A DNA stretch of 64,000 nucleotides from Sutcliffiella rhizosphaerae (GCF_917563925.1 NZ_CAKJTJ010000020.1:1-64000); one strand, 5' to 3'. Numbered from the stretch's first letter, positions 16,908 to 26,699 are shown. Made by a program: numbers and translations. The notes: generated by a model from the sequence alone, not told the origin.

Positions 16908-18055
16908 GGTAACTTTCCTGCCCCAATAAAGAAGGTGTTTTTGAAAATATTCCAAAATCCACCTTCCTTCTTCTGCTTTTTCTCATAGTAAACTGGAGTT
17001 TCCAGCACCGCCTCATTTTGGATAATCAAAGTGTATTCTCCTACAACGTTCGGAATATTCTCCTCATCTTCCCAACTGTCCTTTGGTTTTATAAGGGTAA
17101 TTTTCACCCGAACATCCTCTCTCTCTTTTTGGGTCATTGGGTATTTAATGTCATGTGAGAGGCTTACTTTATTTTTATAAAATTTATCTTTAACTGTTTT
17201 TATTTTGCCTTCATCGGCAATATTATAAAGTTTATAATCAACAAATGCTTTATCAAACATATAAATATGATCTTTCCAATCATCAGGTCCATTTAGTGTC
17301 ACTGCAATGACATCAAGCCCCTCTTTTGCAGCTGTTGTTATTAAAGTTCGTTTTGCACGCTTCGTATAACCAGTTTTCCCCCCAGTAGCATACTCGTACA
17401 TGCCCGTTACCAATCTGTGTTTATTTGTCCAACTTCTATCCCATGATTCACCGGGTGCAGCTGGTGCCCTGTGGACTTTCGTACCTGATATTTCCCTAAA
17501 CGTTTCGTTTTCCATGGCATATCTTGTAATCAATGCCATATCATATGCAGTTGAGTAGTGGTTTTCATGGTCATCTAAACCATGTGGATTTGCAAATTCT
17601 GTATTGGTCATCCCAATTTCAGCTGCCTTCTCATTCATCATAAAAACAAAACCTTCTAAACTTCCACCTACATGTTCAGCAATTGCAACAGCAGAATCAT
17701 TCCCAGAGCGTAACATTAGTCCATATACCAAATGTTCCAGTTTTATCTTTTCCCCTGGTTTCAGGTAAATGGAAGAACCTTCTGCACGATTTGCTCGATC
17801 ACTAATTGTTACTATCTCTTTCATTTTCCCAGATTCAATCGCCAATATTGCCGTCATCACTTTTGTAATACTAGCAATTCTTTCTTTGTCATGGGCATTC
17901 TTTTCATAAATAATTCTACCGCTTTCTTGTTCTATCAGGACTGCATTCCGCGCACTTACACCAATCTGTTCCGCATTTGTCTTTTGTGGAAATAGTATGG
18001 TAAATATCAGCACGAGTAATATGGCGCTGCTGACACAGTTTTTCAATCGAGACAT
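16901..18055 (-). CDS. dacB: D-alanyl-D-alanine carboxypeptidase DacB (PBP5*)
   Basis: A 384-residue sporulation-specific low-molecular-weight penicillin-binding protein that trims cross-links in spore cortex peptidoglycan. The signal peptide ends near residue 28 (TNAEQ). Catalytic motifs are Ser62-x-x-Lys65 (SITK), RSGNDSAV near 121, and GGKTGYTKRAKRT near 224, followed by the PBP5-like C-terminal domain. A sigma-E-type promoter lies upstream, consistent with mother-cell expression. It overlaps spmA, with which it forms one operon. Confidence 0.95.
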   Translation of the reverse strand: MSRLKNCVSSAILLVLIFTILFPQKTNAEQIGVSARNAVLIEQESGRIIYEKNAHDKERIASITKVMTAILAIESGKMKEIVTISDRANRAEGSSIYLKPGEKIKLEHLVYGLMLRSGNDSAVAIAEHVGGSLEGFVFMMNEKAAEIGMTNTEFANPHGLDDHENHYSTAYDMALITRYAMENETFREISGTKVHRAPAAPGESWDRSWTNKHRLVTGMYEYATGGKTGYTKRAKRTLITTAAKEGLDVIAVTLNGPDDWKDHIYMFDKAFVDYKLYNIADEGKIKTVKDKFYKNKVSLSHDIKYPMTQKEREDVRVKITLIKPKDSWEDEENIPNVVGEYTLIIQNEAVLETPVYYEKKQKKEGGFWNIFKNTFFIGAGKLPW

Positions 18056-18085
18056 TCAATCCCATCCCTTACCTATTTTTGTACA

Positions 18086-18114
18086 AGTCTATGCGAATGC
18101 TTGGCCAAAATATG
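18086..18114 (-). promoter_or_regulatory. Sigma-E-type promoter of dacB
   Basis: CATATT at 18109-18114, a 15-base spacer, and CATAGACT at 18086-18093, one base off the CATACANT consensus. It lies about 31 bases before the dacB start. Confidence 0.5.
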
Positions 18115-18247
18115 TATAGTTTTTGAAGACAGGGATATTACGGCAATACTGACCGTAAAAGAGCTATTACAGCTAGACAGGAGAGTTGGGTTTCCTTTTC
18201 TTGATAATTCGGAATTGTATCATGAAGACTTGTCTTTGAAAATACTC

Positions 18248-18275
18248 AAAAAAAAGAGAGAATCGAATTCTCCCT
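18248..18275 (-). terminator. Terminator of the superoxide dismutase gene
   Basis: A 6-bp stem (18258-18263 with 18267-18272) followed by an eight-T run on the minus strand. Confidence 0.8.
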
Positions 18276-18280
18276 CTAAC

Positions 18281-19168
18281 TTATGCAGGCTTCCATTTTA
18301 GTTTGGATGCTTCTTGATATCGCTTTTCTACATCCTTCCAGTTGACGATATTCCACCATTTATTTATATAGTCTTTCCTATTATTTTTGTACTGTAGATA
18401 ATAAGCATGTTCCCAAACATCTAAACCAAGCAACGGGATTGTATCCCATTGGGTAAAAAGTTGTTGTTTTTCGGTTTGTAATATTTCTAAGCGATGTGCT
18501 CGAGGGGACCAAACTAACAATGCCCACCCTACACCTTCCACCTTATCTGCTGCCTCAGTGAAATGCCTTTTGAATTTTTCATAGCTACCGAAATCCTGAA
18601 TTATTTGTTGCATTAGTCTTCCACTCGGTTGTCCACCGCCGTTAGGGGACATATTATCCCAAAACATCGTATGCAAGTAATGCCCGGAGCCGTGAAAAGC
18701 AGCTTCTCTTTCCCAATGCTTAATTAAATCAAAATCCCCCGTTTCCCTAGCTTCCTGCATCTTCTTTTCTGCTTTATTTAAACCATCTACATAGCTTTGG
18801 TGATGTTTCTGATGATGGATCTCCATTATTTCTTGGCTAATGAATGGTTCAAGTGCATTATATGGATATGGTAATGGAGGTAGAACATGTTGCCCAATCG
18901 GAACTCTTCCATTATTTGGTGTAATTCTACTATGTTTCATTTCTTCTATCACTTCTGACACCCAATTTTGGATTTCCTGGATGTCCGATTCCTGAATGAA
19001 ATCTGTTTCTTGCAATTCCAGACTACTTCGCATAATATTTCTAACTTCCCCTAACCAACGATGGTGTAATTGACTCCTTTTATTTTGATTAGTCGTCAAT
19101 AATTCTAAACACCATTCCTCTACTTCTTTTAAGTATTGTTTAAAAACAAACTGATTTTGATTAATCAT
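18281..19168 (-). CDS. Superoxide dismutase, Fe/Mn type, with N-terminal extension
   Basis: A 295-residue protein. Residues from about 90 onward match the Fe/Mn superoxide dismutase fold: HQKHHQSYVDGLNKAE, HGSGHYLHTMFWDNMSP, GVGWALLVWSPRAH and LDVWEHAYYLQYKNNRKDY supply the metal ligands (two His, Asp and His). The first 90 residues are a helical extension absent from ordinary SodA, as in B. subtilis SodF (YojM/SodF group). It removes superoxide in the cytosol; metal identity cannot be settled. AAGGAGG precedes the ATG. In B. subtilis dacB is followed directly by ypuI, so the gene looks like an insertion in that order here. Confidence 0.9.
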   Translation of the reverse strand: MINQNQFVFKQYLKEVEEWCLELLTTNQNKRSQLHHRWLGEVRNIMRSSLELQETDFIQESDIQEIQNWVSEVIEEMKHSRITPNNGRVPIGQHVLPPLPYPYNALEPFISQEIMEIHHQKHHQSYVDGLNKAEKKMQEARETGDFDLIKHWEREAAFHGSGHYLHTMFWDNMSPNGGGQPSGRLMQQIIQDFGSYEKFKRHFTEAADKVEGVGWALLVWSPRAHRLEILQTEKQQLFTQWDTIPLLGLDVWEHAYYLQYKNNRKDYINKWWNIVNWKDVEKRYQEASKLKWKPA

Positions 19169-19347
19169 AATCGTCCTCCTTTACACTCATCGTGTTATCC
19201 TATGCATAAGACAGGCGGGCAGGAACCTAGATATTTTCAAAAAGTATAGCGAAAGACGCCTGGTAAAAATATTGGCAAGGAAAAGACGAGTCAAGGAGAT
19301 GAATTGGTCGAGCCAAGGGATGTAGAAACGGTTTTTTCATTAAAATC

Positions 19348-19385
19348 AAAAAAACACCTCTACTTTAATATAGACGGTGTTTTTT
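19348..19385 (-). terminator. Terminator of ypuI
   Basis: A 10-bp stem (19349-19358 with 19376-19385) with A/T tails, just after the ypuI stop. Confidence 0.85.
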
Positions 19386-19391
19386 CTTTGG

Positions 19392-19880
19392 TTAGTTACT
19401 TTGTATCATTTTTGTCCGGTAATCTGTTTCATAGTATTCAAGCTCTTCACGAATTGATTGAAAATCAGCTTCTAATCCTCTAATTACAGCTTTCATCGAC
19501 TCAGGTGGATTGTGGTGGAACTGAATGGAATTTTTCCCTGTATATGCAGAACGGCTATCTTCATACCACGCATCATTTCTAGGAGCAAAGAATTCCTCAA
19601 TGCATTGATGATAAATATTATATAATACTTTTTCAGCTGCGGACTTACGGAACGGTTCACTTTTTAATATTACTTGACAAGCGTTTAATCCTTCATCACA
19701 AAAAACAGCAAGACGTCTTGTGTTTAATAATAAAAGCTCGACATACTCCACTTTGGTTGAAGACTCGTCCATTAAGGTAGAAAGTGTTGTACTGTTTAAA
19801 AAGGTATTTAATTGATGTACAGTATTTTCTAAAAAACTTTCTACTTGTTCTGTTTGCGATTTAACAATTGTATTTGCCAT
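19392..19880 (-). CDS. ypuI: YpuI family protein, function unknown
   Basis: A 162-residue, mostly helical cytosolic protein. Conserved parts of the family are seen in ANTIVKSQTEQVESFLENTV, RRLAVFCDEGLNACQ and EEFFAPRNDAWYEDSRSAYT. B. subtilis YpuI is located at the same place, between dacB and scpB, and is of unknown function. The start at 19880 is fixed by TTGGAGGG; the frame extends to a TTG at 19898 inside that site. Confidence 0.85.
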   Translation of the reverse strand: MANTIVKSQTEQVESFLENTVHQLNTFLNSTTLSTLMDESSTKVEYVELLLLNTRRLAVFCDEGLNACQVILKSEPFRKSAAEKVLYNIYHQCIEEFFAPRNDAWYEDSRSAYTGKNSIQFHHNPPESMKAVIRGLEADFQSIREELEYYETDYRTKMIQSN

Positions 19881-19960
19881 TGAAAAATGACCCTCCAAGT
19901 ATTAAATATTTGCTATTTTAATAGTTTGTTACAACATACGTTCATATTTTGTGAATATTC

Positions 19961-20404
19961 CTACCCTTTATTATTTGAATAAGATGGGACTAAGAATTTC
20001 AAAGGAGAGGTTAATTCGTAGAAATCATTCTTGTACAGCTCTTCAAAAACTTTTTTCAATTTATCAATCTGTATACCCTCAAAATAACTTGCAAGCTCTT
20101 CTCGAGTATTAATGTAGATTCTTTTCCTATTTCGAAATCTTGGATTTTTAATTAAACAAGTAATTGCAACGATATCTTTGAAAGTGACGCCTTCTCCTGC
20201 AACTTCAAAAATAGGGTTATGCCTGTTCTCCAACACAGGTATAAACTCTGCAAAGGTTTCATCAAAATAGCGGATATAGAGAACATGAAACGTTCGCTCC
20301 ACTCCTTCGTACTCAAACGTAACAATCGACCTGTTGAAGAAATCTTCCGAAGTATTAGATTGGGCTTTTTCCAGCTCATAGCCTTTGATTTCTTTTATTC
20401 GCAT
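19961..20404 (-). CDS. Conserved hypothetical protein
   Basis: A 147-residue soluble protein beginning MRIKEIKGYELEKAQ, with AAGGAGTG eight bases upstream. No signal peptide, membrane helix or cysteine cluster is seen beyond one Cys. The composition (charged, with YIRYFDETFAEFIPVLENRH and a helical C-terminus IDKLKKVFEELYKNDFYEL) suggests a small alpha/beta protein. I do not recognise a family. It lies between ypuI and scpB and has its own ribosome-binding site. Confidence 0.75.
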   Translation of the reverse strand: MRIKEIKGYELEKAQSNTSEDFFNRSIVTFEYEGVERTFHVLYIRYFDETFAEFIPVLENRHNPIFEVAGEGVTFKDIVAITCLIKNPRFRNRKRIYINTREELASYFEGIQIDKLKKVFEELYKNDFYELTSPLKFLVPSYSNNKG

Positions 20405-20499
20405 TTGGTCACTCCTTATTGCTGCTCCTCTTTACAAGAACTGCTTTTATGTAAAAAGCTATGTTTCCTACTATTTTACCATAAACCTCAGAAATAGTC

Positions 20500-21084
20500 T
20501 TAAGATTCAAACGTTTCTTGAAACTTTTCAAAAAACAGATCTGCCTCATCCTCCACTTCATCTATAGATTCTGTTAGTGGAGGCAACTCCTTAATATCTT
20601 TCATTCCAAAATAGTCGAGAAATTCCTTAGTTGTCCCATATAATATCGCACGACCAGTCCCTTCTGCTCGTCCTACTTCTTTTATTAATGCTTTTGCAGC
20701 CAAGGTTTGGAGCGGACGTTCGGTCTTGACCCCTCTAATATTCTCCACTTCCGTTCTTGTTATCGGCTGTTTATATGCAACAATTGCTAATGTTTCTAAT
20801 GCTGCCTGAGAAAGAGAATGAGAGCTAGGGGAGTCTACTAGTCGTTTCAAATAAACAGAGTGGTCTTTTTTTGTCGTAAGTTGATACGTACCAGCAAGTT
20901 CTATTAACGTTATTCCCCTGTCTACTTTTTGATAATCCTTTTCTAAAGCTGACAGGATATCTCTTGCAACAGGCTCATCCACCTCTAATACGGTTGTTAG
21001 TTGCTTTAAAGTTAGCCCTTCATCCCCAGAAGCAAATAACAGACTCTCTACAATAGCTTTCCAATTAATAATAGCCATTCTCAT
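20500..21084 (-). CDS. scpB: Segregation and condensation protein ScpB
   Basis: A 194-residue kleisin-associated winged-helix protein that binds ScpA and the Smc complex in chromosome segregation. The family core is seen in [19 protein letters not shown] and [20 protein letters not shown], followed by [20 protein letters not shown]. The end is acidic. The ATG at 21084 lies five bases after AAGGAGGG; an ATG two codons later is possible. It overlaps scpA by 20 bases, so the two are coupled. Confidence 0.94.
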   Translation of the reverse strand: MRMAIINWKAIVESLLFASGDEGLTLKQLTTVLEVDEPVARDILSALEKDYQKVDRGITLIELAGTYQLTTKKDHSVYLKRLVDSPSSHSLSQAALETLAIVAYKQPITRTEVENIRGVKTERPLQTLAAKALIKEVGRAEGTGRAILYGTTKEFLDYFGMKDIKELPPLTESIDEVEDEADLFFEKFQETFES

Positions 21085-21847
21085 CCATCCCTCCTTCTTT
21101 GTAAGAAACGTAAATATCGGAAAAGTTGTTGTCTTGTTCAAGCAAAATATTATTCTTCTTCAGCAACTCTAGCAATGCCAGAAATGTCACTACGATGTAT
21201 TCCTTTGTAGATTCTGGAAATAATTCGTAGAAATGTTTTCTTCCCCTAAAACTACGTAAGTCATGAAGCAATTCTTCCATTCTTTTTTCAATCGGAATTT
21301 CTTGCCGTGTTATCCTTGTCTGCAAAGGTTTTTGCAATTTTTTTCTTCTCATTAGTTTTTGCAAAGCTCCTAACATATCATAAAGGGAAACATCTAACTT
21401 GACCTCTTCTGGCTTCACTTCTTTCATAAGTTCACTTAAATCACTTGGTGGCCTTGTGTATAGGTGACTGCGTTCTTCTTCCATTTCTTTAAGGTCATTT
21501 GCGGCTTCTTTATATTTTCGATACTCAATTAATCGATTCATTAATTCTTCACGAGGATCTTCCTCAAAATTAAGAAATTCCCCTTCCTCTTCCATTAACT
21601 CCTCATCATGCTTCGGGAGCAGCATTTTGCTTTTGATTTCTATCAAAGTAGCAGCCATCACTAAGTATTCACTGGCTACATCCAACTGTAGTTCTTTCAT
21701 CGTGTGAATGTATAGTAAGTACTGTTCCGTAATTTGGGCAACCGGGATATCATAAATATCAATTTCTAGTCTATTTATTAAATGTAGTAATAAATCTAAA
21801 GGACCTTCAAAGGCCTCAACTTTTACACTATATTCCTGCACAATCAT
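21065..21847 (-). CDS. scpA: Segregation and condensation protein ScpA
   Basis: A 260-residue kleisin that bridges the Smc heads with ScpB. The N-terminal helix region reads [20 protein letters not shown], followed by [17 protein letters not shown] and a charged middle, then the C-terminal winged helix ([20 protein letters not shown]). Length is near that of B. subtilis ScpA (251). The ATG follows AGGTGGATGA. scpA-scpB are transcribed as an operon away from ypuF. Confidence 0.95.
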   Translation of the reverse strand: MIVQEYSVKVEAFEGPLDLLLHLINRLEIDIYDIPVAQITEQYLLYIHTMKELQLDVASEYLVMAATLIEIKSKMLLPKHDEELMEEEGEFLNFEEDPREELMNRLIEYRKYKEAANDLKEMEEERSHLYTRPPSDLSELMKEVKPEEVKLDVSLYDMLGALQKLMRRKKLQKPLQTRITRQEIPIEKRMEELLHDLRSFRGRKHFYELFPESTKEYIVVTFLALLELLKKNNILLEQDNNFSDIYVSYKEGGMDENGYY

Positions 21848-21971
21848 TCATCCACCTAACATAATCATCAAACTATAAAATAGTATAGAGTATTCTACCA
21901 ACATTTTATAGAGTTTTCATGATTATGATAAAATATTATTACAAATACATAAAGGGAAAGGGGGAAAATGA

Positions 21972-22505
21972 TTGTATCCACAAGCCTACCTTGATTATTT
22001 ATACCATTTTCATTGTGACCGTGATTATTTTGAGTGTCATGAAGTCTTAGAGGAATACTGGAAGGAAAAAGAAGCTCAAGAACGGGATATCCATTGGGTT
22101 GGACTCATTCAAATTGCTGTTGGTTTATATCACCAGAGAAGAGGTAATTTGTCTGGTGCAAAGAAAATGCTGCAAAATGCTGTTCATATAGTAACAAGCC
22201 AAAGCGATTGTATTCAATTACTCGGTCTGGATTCAGTGGCACTTGAAAAATTGTTGAATGAAAGAATACTCGATATAGAGCAAGGAAGTCCATATAGGAG
22301 CTTTAATTTGCCAATTGAAGATTCCAATCTTCTTATTTCTTGCCAAAGTAAGGCAGCTTCCTCCAATAAAATTTGGGGAGCAATTAGCGACTTGACAGAT
22401 GCAGCGTTGATTAATAGACACTCCTTACGAGACCGTACTGAAGTCATCCTAGAAAGGCAGCGCCAGCTTGATGCGAGGAAAAAAAAGAAGGACTCTAACG
22501 GATGA
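21972..22505 (+). CDS. ypuF: DUF309 protein YpuF
   Basis: A 177-residue cytosolic protein of the DUF309 family. The hallmark is in the first 60 residues: DRDYFECHEVLEEYWKEKEA and HWVGLIQIAVGLYHQRRGN. Function is unknown. The start is a TTG at 21972 preceded by GGGGG; an ATG four bases earlier is in a different frame. It is divergent from scpA. The C-terminus is basic (RKKKKDSNG). In B. subtilis ypuF is also beside scpA. Confidence 0.85.
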   Translation: MYPQAYLDYLYHFHCDRDYFECHEVLEEYWKEKEAQERDIHWVGLIQIAVGLYHQRRGNLSGAKKMLQNAVHIVTSQSDCIQLLGLDSVALEKLLNERILDIEQGSPYRSFNLPIEDSNLLISCQSKAASSNKIWGAISDLTDAALINRHSLRDRTEVILERQRQLDARKKKKDSNG

Positions 22506-22621
22506 ATACCCTGATACTTTTTCGAGATAATGAGCAAAGCTCCTGAAGCAATACATCGTTGTAACTTCAAAATCTTATACATTCATAGAATAAGCTGTTT
22601 TGCAAAAATAATTGAAAAAAA

Positions 22622-22663
22622 GCCTAAAAAACGACGTGGAACCTTTTACCGGTACCACGTCGT
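22622..22663 (-). terminator. Terminator of the rib operon
   Basis: A perfect 9-bp arm pair (22631-22639 with 22655-22663) and a T-run on the minus strand, a few bases after the ribT stop. Confidence 0.9.
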
Positions 22664-22673
22664 ATATTTCTTG

Positions 22674-23036
22674 CTAGTCCTCGCACGCCTCTTTATCCAA
22701 ATCACATTTTTCAATAAATGCAGTTGTATATTGTGTTGTTTTCACCGCTTTGTTAGGATAGGTCTCTGTAAGTGATACCACCATTTTCTTGCCAAACCCC
22801 TGTCCTCTGTGAGATGGAATCACACTAATATGTTGGATGGTGAAACTTTCTTCCTCCAACTCGATTCCAATCAATCCGATAATATCATCTTCTTTCCAGA
22901 GGAAAAGCTGCCAATTGTCTTTCTCTTCGTAGTCTTTCATAGATTGCTGCAATTTTTTTAGCTCTTTTTCAGTCGGCATAAAGGACATTAAACCCATAGC
23001 AATTTTTTCAAAGCTCTTCTTATAACGAATTAACAT
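22674..23036 (-). CDS. ribT: GNAT acetyltransferase RibT
   Basis: A 120-residue GNAT-type protein. The acetyl-CoA site is seen in ISVIPSHRGQGFGKKMV (RGQGFG, Q/R-x-x-G-x-G motif), and the N-terminus reads MLIRYKKSFEKIAMGLMSFMP as in B. subtilis RibT (124 residues). RibT is the last gene of the riboflavin operon and its substrate is unknown. GAGGGG precedes the ATG. A 168-base gap separates it from ribH without a visible terminator. Confidence 0.9.
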   Translation of the reverse strand: MLIRYKKSFEKIAMGLMSFMPTEKELKKLQQSMKDYEEKDNWQLFLWKEDDIIGLIGIELEEESFTIQHISVIPSHRGQGFGKKMVVSLTETYPNKAVKTTQYTTAFIEKCDLDKEACED

Positions 23037-23204
23037 ATATTACCCCTCATTATTGAAAAACTTTCATCCGAAAACAATCAGCATTATTACTAATGTCAGT
23101 ATAGGGAGTTTTTTCAAAAACGTTCCCGCTTGAAAGAATTTCATACTCTTAGATATACATTCTATCCAATTAGTACTTTAAAGTACACCCTTTTAGAGTA
23201 AATA

Positions 23205-23669
23205 TTACAATTCACGTAGCAGGTTTGCCATCTCTATTGCTGCTACAGCAGCTTCCCAGCCTTTATTTCCAGCTTTTGTTCCCGCTCTTTCAATGGCTTG
23301 CTCAATGGTCTCTGTCGTTAACACCCCAAAAATAACTGGGATTCCAGATTGCATAGATGCTTGAGACACCCCTTTGGCCGCTTCGTTACAGACATAATCA
23401 AAGTGTGGTGTGGATCCACGGATTACTGTACCAAGTGTAATAACCGCATCGTATTTTCCTGAATCCGCCATCCTCTTTGCTACAAGAGGGATTTCGAATG
23501 CACCTGGAACCCAAGCAACGTCCACCCCTTCTTCTTCAACACCGTGACGCTTCAAAGCATCCTTTGCGCCACTAAGCAGTTTCCCTGTAATAAATTCATT
23601 AAACCTCCCTACTATAATTCCCACCTTTAGTCCAGATCCTACTAAATTTCCTTCAAAAACCTTTGCCAT
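23205..23669 (-). CDS. ribH: 6,7-dimethyl-8-ribityllumazine synthase
   Basis: A 154-residue lumazine synthase, which condenses 5-amino-6-ribitylamino-uracil with 3,4-dihydroxybutanone phosphate; in Bacillus it forms the 60-subunit capsid around riboflavin synthase. Motifs: [53 protein letters not shown] and HFD-type active site, and the C-terminal [18 protein letters not shown]. The ATG follows a purine-rich site (AGGAGG at the 5' side). It comes after ribBA. Confidence 0.96.
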   Translation of the reverse strand: MAKVFEGNLVGSGLKVGIIVGRFNEFITGKLLSGAKDALKRHGVEEEGVDVAWVPGAFEIPLVAKRMADSGKYDAVITLGTVIRGSTPHFDYVCNEAAKGVSQASMQSGIPVIFGVLTTETIEQAIERAGTKAGNKGWEAAVAAIEMANLLREL

Positions 23670-23721
23670 CTTTATTTCCTCCTCTATTTATGAATGTATA
23701 AAATACTGTTCGCTACATCTA

Positions 23722-24924
23722 CTAAAAGTGCAGCATATGACCGAGCTTAGTATGCTTTGTTTTTAGATAATTTTCATTGTCCAATTTTGTTGGCATTTGT
23801 AAAGGAATTCTGTCGACTACTTCCAACTCGTATCCTTTTAGACCTGCAATTTTACGAGGGTTATTGGTTAGTAACTTCATTTTAGTCACGCCAAGGTCGC
23901 GAAGGATTTGTGCTCCAATCCCATAATCACGTAAATCTGCACCAAATCCAAGTTTCTCATTGGCTTCAACAGTATCGTAGCCCTCTTCCTGAAGCTTATA
24001 GGCACGCATTTTATTTAACAAGCCGATACCTCGCCCTTCCTGCCTCATATACAACAACACACCATTTTTCGCTTCTTCAATTTGTGATAAGGCTGCATGA
24101 AGTTGTGGACCACAGTCACAACGATTTGATCCAAATACATCCCCTGTTAGACATTCAGAGTGAACCCTTACAAGAGTAGGAGTATCGGGGTTTATTTCTC
24201 CTTTAACCAAGGCGATGTGCTCTTTTCCATCTACCACATTTGAATAACCAATTGCCTTGAATTCGCCAAATTCAGTAGGAAGTTTAATTTCTACCTCTCT
24301 ATGAACTAACTTGTCTTTTCTATTACGGAATTGAATTAAATCTTTGATGGTAATCATCTTTAAATGAAACTTATCGGCTATTTTACGAAGTTCGGGTACT
24401 CTTGCCATCGATCCGTCTTCATTCATAATTTCACATATGACACCAGCTGGAAACGATCCGCTCATTTGCGCAAGGTCAACAGCTGCTTCTGTATGTCCAG
24501 CTCTTCGCAACACTCCACCTCTTTTTGCAACCAATGGAAAAATATGACCTGGCCGTTTGAAGTCACCCGCTGAAGCTTTTGAGGATAAGAGCTCCAAAAC
24601 GGTAGTCGATCGTTCATATGCAGAGATACCAGTAGTCGTTGATTTGTGATCTATACTCACGGTAAATGCCGTTCCATGGGAATCTGTATTATGATTAACC
24701 ATTGGAACAAGTTCCAGTCTATCCGCTACATCCTCTTGAATTGGGACACAGATCAATCCACGACCATGTGTTGCCATAAAATTTACGATTTCAGGGGTTG
24801 TTTTTTCAGCCAGAGCAACGAAATCCCCTTCATTTTCTCGATCCTCATCATCGCATACAATAATAACTTTTCCTTCTTGTAGATCTGACAATGCTTCTTC
24901 TATTGTGTTAAAAACTATACTCAC
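23722..24924 (-). CDS. ribBA: 3,4-dihydroxy-2-butanone-4-phosphate synthase / GTP cyclohydrolase II
   Basis: A bifunctional enzyme giving both precursors of riboflavin: the N-terminal RibB half converts ribulose 5-phosphate, and the C-terminal RibA half opens GTP. RibB signature: [20 protein letters not shown] and [13 protein letters not shown]. RibA signature: [19 protein letters not shown] with zinc cysteines, and [12 protein letters not shown]. About 400 residues, as in B. subtilis. The start is a GTG; 24924 gives 9 bases from GGTGGGG while a GTG at 24930 is 3 bases away. It lies 17 bases after ribE. Confidence 0.95.
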   Translation of the reverse strand: MSIVFNTIEEALSDLQEGKVIIVCDDEDRENEGDFVALAEKTTPEIVNFMATHGRGLICVPIQEDVADRLELVPMVNHNTDSHGTAFTVSIDHKSTTTGISAYERSTTVLELLSSKASAGDFKRPGHIFPLVAKRGGVLRRAGHTEAAVDLAQMSGSFPAGVICEIMNEDGSMARVPELRKIADKFHLKMITIKDLIQFRNRKDKLVHREVEIKLPTEFGEFKAIGYSNVVDGKEHIALVKGEINPDTPTLVRVHSECLTGDVFGSNRCDCGPQLHAALSQIEEAKNGVLLYMRQEGRGIGLLNKMRAYKLQEEGYDTVEANEKLGFGADLRDYGIGAQILRDLGVTKMKLLTNNPRKIAGLKGYELEVVDRIPLQMPTKLDNENYLKTKHTKLGHMLHF

Positions 24925-24940
24925 CCTCACTCACCCCACC

Positions 24941-25591
24941 TTATCTAAAACCATTCTCTTCTAAAAAAGAAAGAGTCATTTCTTTCTTTTTTGTCGGAGC
25001 CGATTGTTGATTCAATAAATGATCCATATATTTTGCCAGCATGTCCACCTCAATATTAACGATATCTCCTATTCCCTTTTCTCCAAGAATTGTTTCCGTT
25101 AAGGTATGAGGAATAAGAGAAATAGTAAAAGTTAAATCAGCTGTTCCAAATATCGTCAAGCTGGTTCCATCTACTGTTACAGATCCTTTCAACATCAGGT
25201 ACCTTGCCAAATTCTCATCTACATTAATATGGTAATATACCGCATTAGAAATTTGTTTTTTATGAATAATTGTTCCAATTCCATCTACATGTCCGCTTAC
25301 AAAATGACCACCAAAACGACCATTAGCCATCATTGCACGCTCTAAGTTTACTCTACTACCTACATCTAAACTTGAAAGAGATGTTGATTTTATTGTTTCA
25401 GGCATGACGTCTACAGTAAACTTATTAGAGGAAAAGGATGTTACTGTAAGACAAATACCATTTACTGCAATGCTGTCGCCAAGTTTAACATCCTCTAATA
25501 CTTTCTTCGCCTCAATTGTTAGAATTATAGCTTGGTCACTTTTTGTTATTTGTTTTAAAGCACCTATTTCTTCCACTATGCCTGTAAAAAT
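24941..25591 (-). CDS. ribE: Riboflavin synthase, alpha subunit, with ATT start
   Basis: A 216-residue protein (B. subtilis RibE has 215) with two repeats. It dismutates two molecules of lumazine to riboflavin. The first residues after the start are FTGIVEEIGALKQ, then SIAVNGICLTVTSFS and NLERAMMANGRFGGHFVSGH in the N-half and the matching SVTVDGTSLTIFGTAD in the C-half. The family begins MFTGI at exactly the codon ATT at 25591, 8 bases after GGGAGG. ATGs further upstream lie inside ribD, have no site, and would add 19 unrelated residues. The reading frame is otherwise intact. Confidence 0.9.
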   Translation of the reverse strand: MFTGIVEEIGALKQITKSDQAIILTIEAKKVLEDVKLGDSIAVNGICLTVTSFSSNKFTVDVMPETIKSTSLSSLDVGSRVNLERAMMANGRFGGHFVSGHVDGIGTIIHKKQISNAVYYHINVDENLARYLMLKGSVTVDGTSLTIFGTADLTFTISLIPHTLTETILGEKGIGDIVNIEVDMLAKYMDHLLNQQSAPTKKKEMTLSFLEENGFR

Positions 25592-25607
25592 ATGATACAC
25601 CTCCCAT

Positions 25608-26699
25608 TTATTTTTTAGGAACAGAAACGATTTTGAGGTCATCTCCAACCCTAGAAAATTCCCTTACTTCTAATTCCATTATTTCTGACATTGCGGCATA
25701 ACCATCTCCACCAATTATTGTTGGAGCGTTTTTACCACCTATTAATTTCGGAGCAATATAGGTAATCACTTTATTAATGGCATGAGCTTTGAGGAAACTC
25801 TCATTAACAGTTGCTCCACCCTCCACAAACAAAGAAGTAATCCCTAGTTCTCCTAGTAAATGTAGTACCTTTTCGATATCTACCTTTTCTGTTGCTAAAG
25901 GTAGTACTTTTACTCCCTTTAGTCCTTGCACCATTTTTGTTTTGTTTGCAGGAGGGTTGCAACCGGTGATAATCCATGTTAGTGCTTGCTGATCTGTCAA
26001 TAATTTGCAATCAATGGGTATCTGTAACTGTGTGTCTAAAACTATTCGAATCGGGTTTTTACCTCCATTCGGTAATCTCGTCGTCAGACTTGGATTGTCC
26101 GCAAAAACAGTTCCGATTCCTACTAAAATAGCATCATGTTTATGTCGATATTGATGTACATCTAATCGAGCATCCTTACCTGTTATCCATTTACTTTCAC
26201 CTGAAGAAGTTGCTGTTTTTCCATCCAAGCTTGCAGCCGTTTTTAGCGTAACAAATGGTGTTTTTGTCTTAATAAAATGGAAAAATACTTCATTTAGCAA
26301 GTTTGCTTCCTCTTGACATATGCCTGTTTCCACATCAATCCCAGCACTTCTAAGCTTTTCAATTCCCTTTCCAGCAACTAACGGATTCGGGTCAACAGAA
26401 GCTATTACAGCCTTTTTAACTTTTGAACGTATAAGTAAATCTGAGCAAGGTGGTGTTTTCCCATAATGACTACACGGTTCAAGCGTGACGTATACAGTAG
26501 ATCCTTCTGTTTTTTCTAAACCAGCCATCTGGATAGCATTCACTTCCGCATGATGTTCACCAGCTCTTAGATGAGCTCCAAAACCAACAATCTCTCCATT
26601 TTTTACAACCACTGCTCCAACAACAGGATTAGGAGAGGTTTGCCCTGCCACCTTACTGGCAAGGTCAATGGCAAAATCCATAAAATACTTATCGTTCAT
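25608..26699 (-). CDS. ribD: Bifunctional deaminase/reductase RibD
   Basis: A 363-residue two-domain enzyme. The N-terminal deaminase has the zinc ligands in HHAEVNAIQMAG and EPCSHYGKTPPC; the C-terminal reductase binds NADPH (TLKTAASLDGKTATSSGESKW, PTRLPNGGKNPIRIVLD). It carries out the second and third steps of riboflavin synthesis. GGGGGAGGAG precedes the ATG. First gene of the rib operon, 141 bases after the FMN aptamer. Confidence 0.96.
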   Translation of the reverse strand: MNDKYFMDFAIDLASKVAGQTSPNPVVGAVVVKNGEIVGFGAHLRAGEHHAEVNAIQMAGLEKTEGSTVYVTLEPCSHYGKTPPCSDLLIRSKVKKAVIASVDPNPLVAGKGIEKLRSAGIDVETGICQEEANLLNEVFFHFIKTKTPFVTLKTAASLDGKTATSSGESKWITGKDARLDVHQYRHKHDAILVGIGTVFADNPSLTTRLPNGGKNPIRIVLDTQLQIPIDCKLLTDQQALTWIITGCNPPANKTKMVQGLKGVKVLPLATEKVDIEKVLHLLGELGITSLFVEGGATVNESFLKAHAINKVITYIAPKLIGGKNAPTIIGGDGYAAMSEIMELEVREFSRVGDDLKIVSVPKK

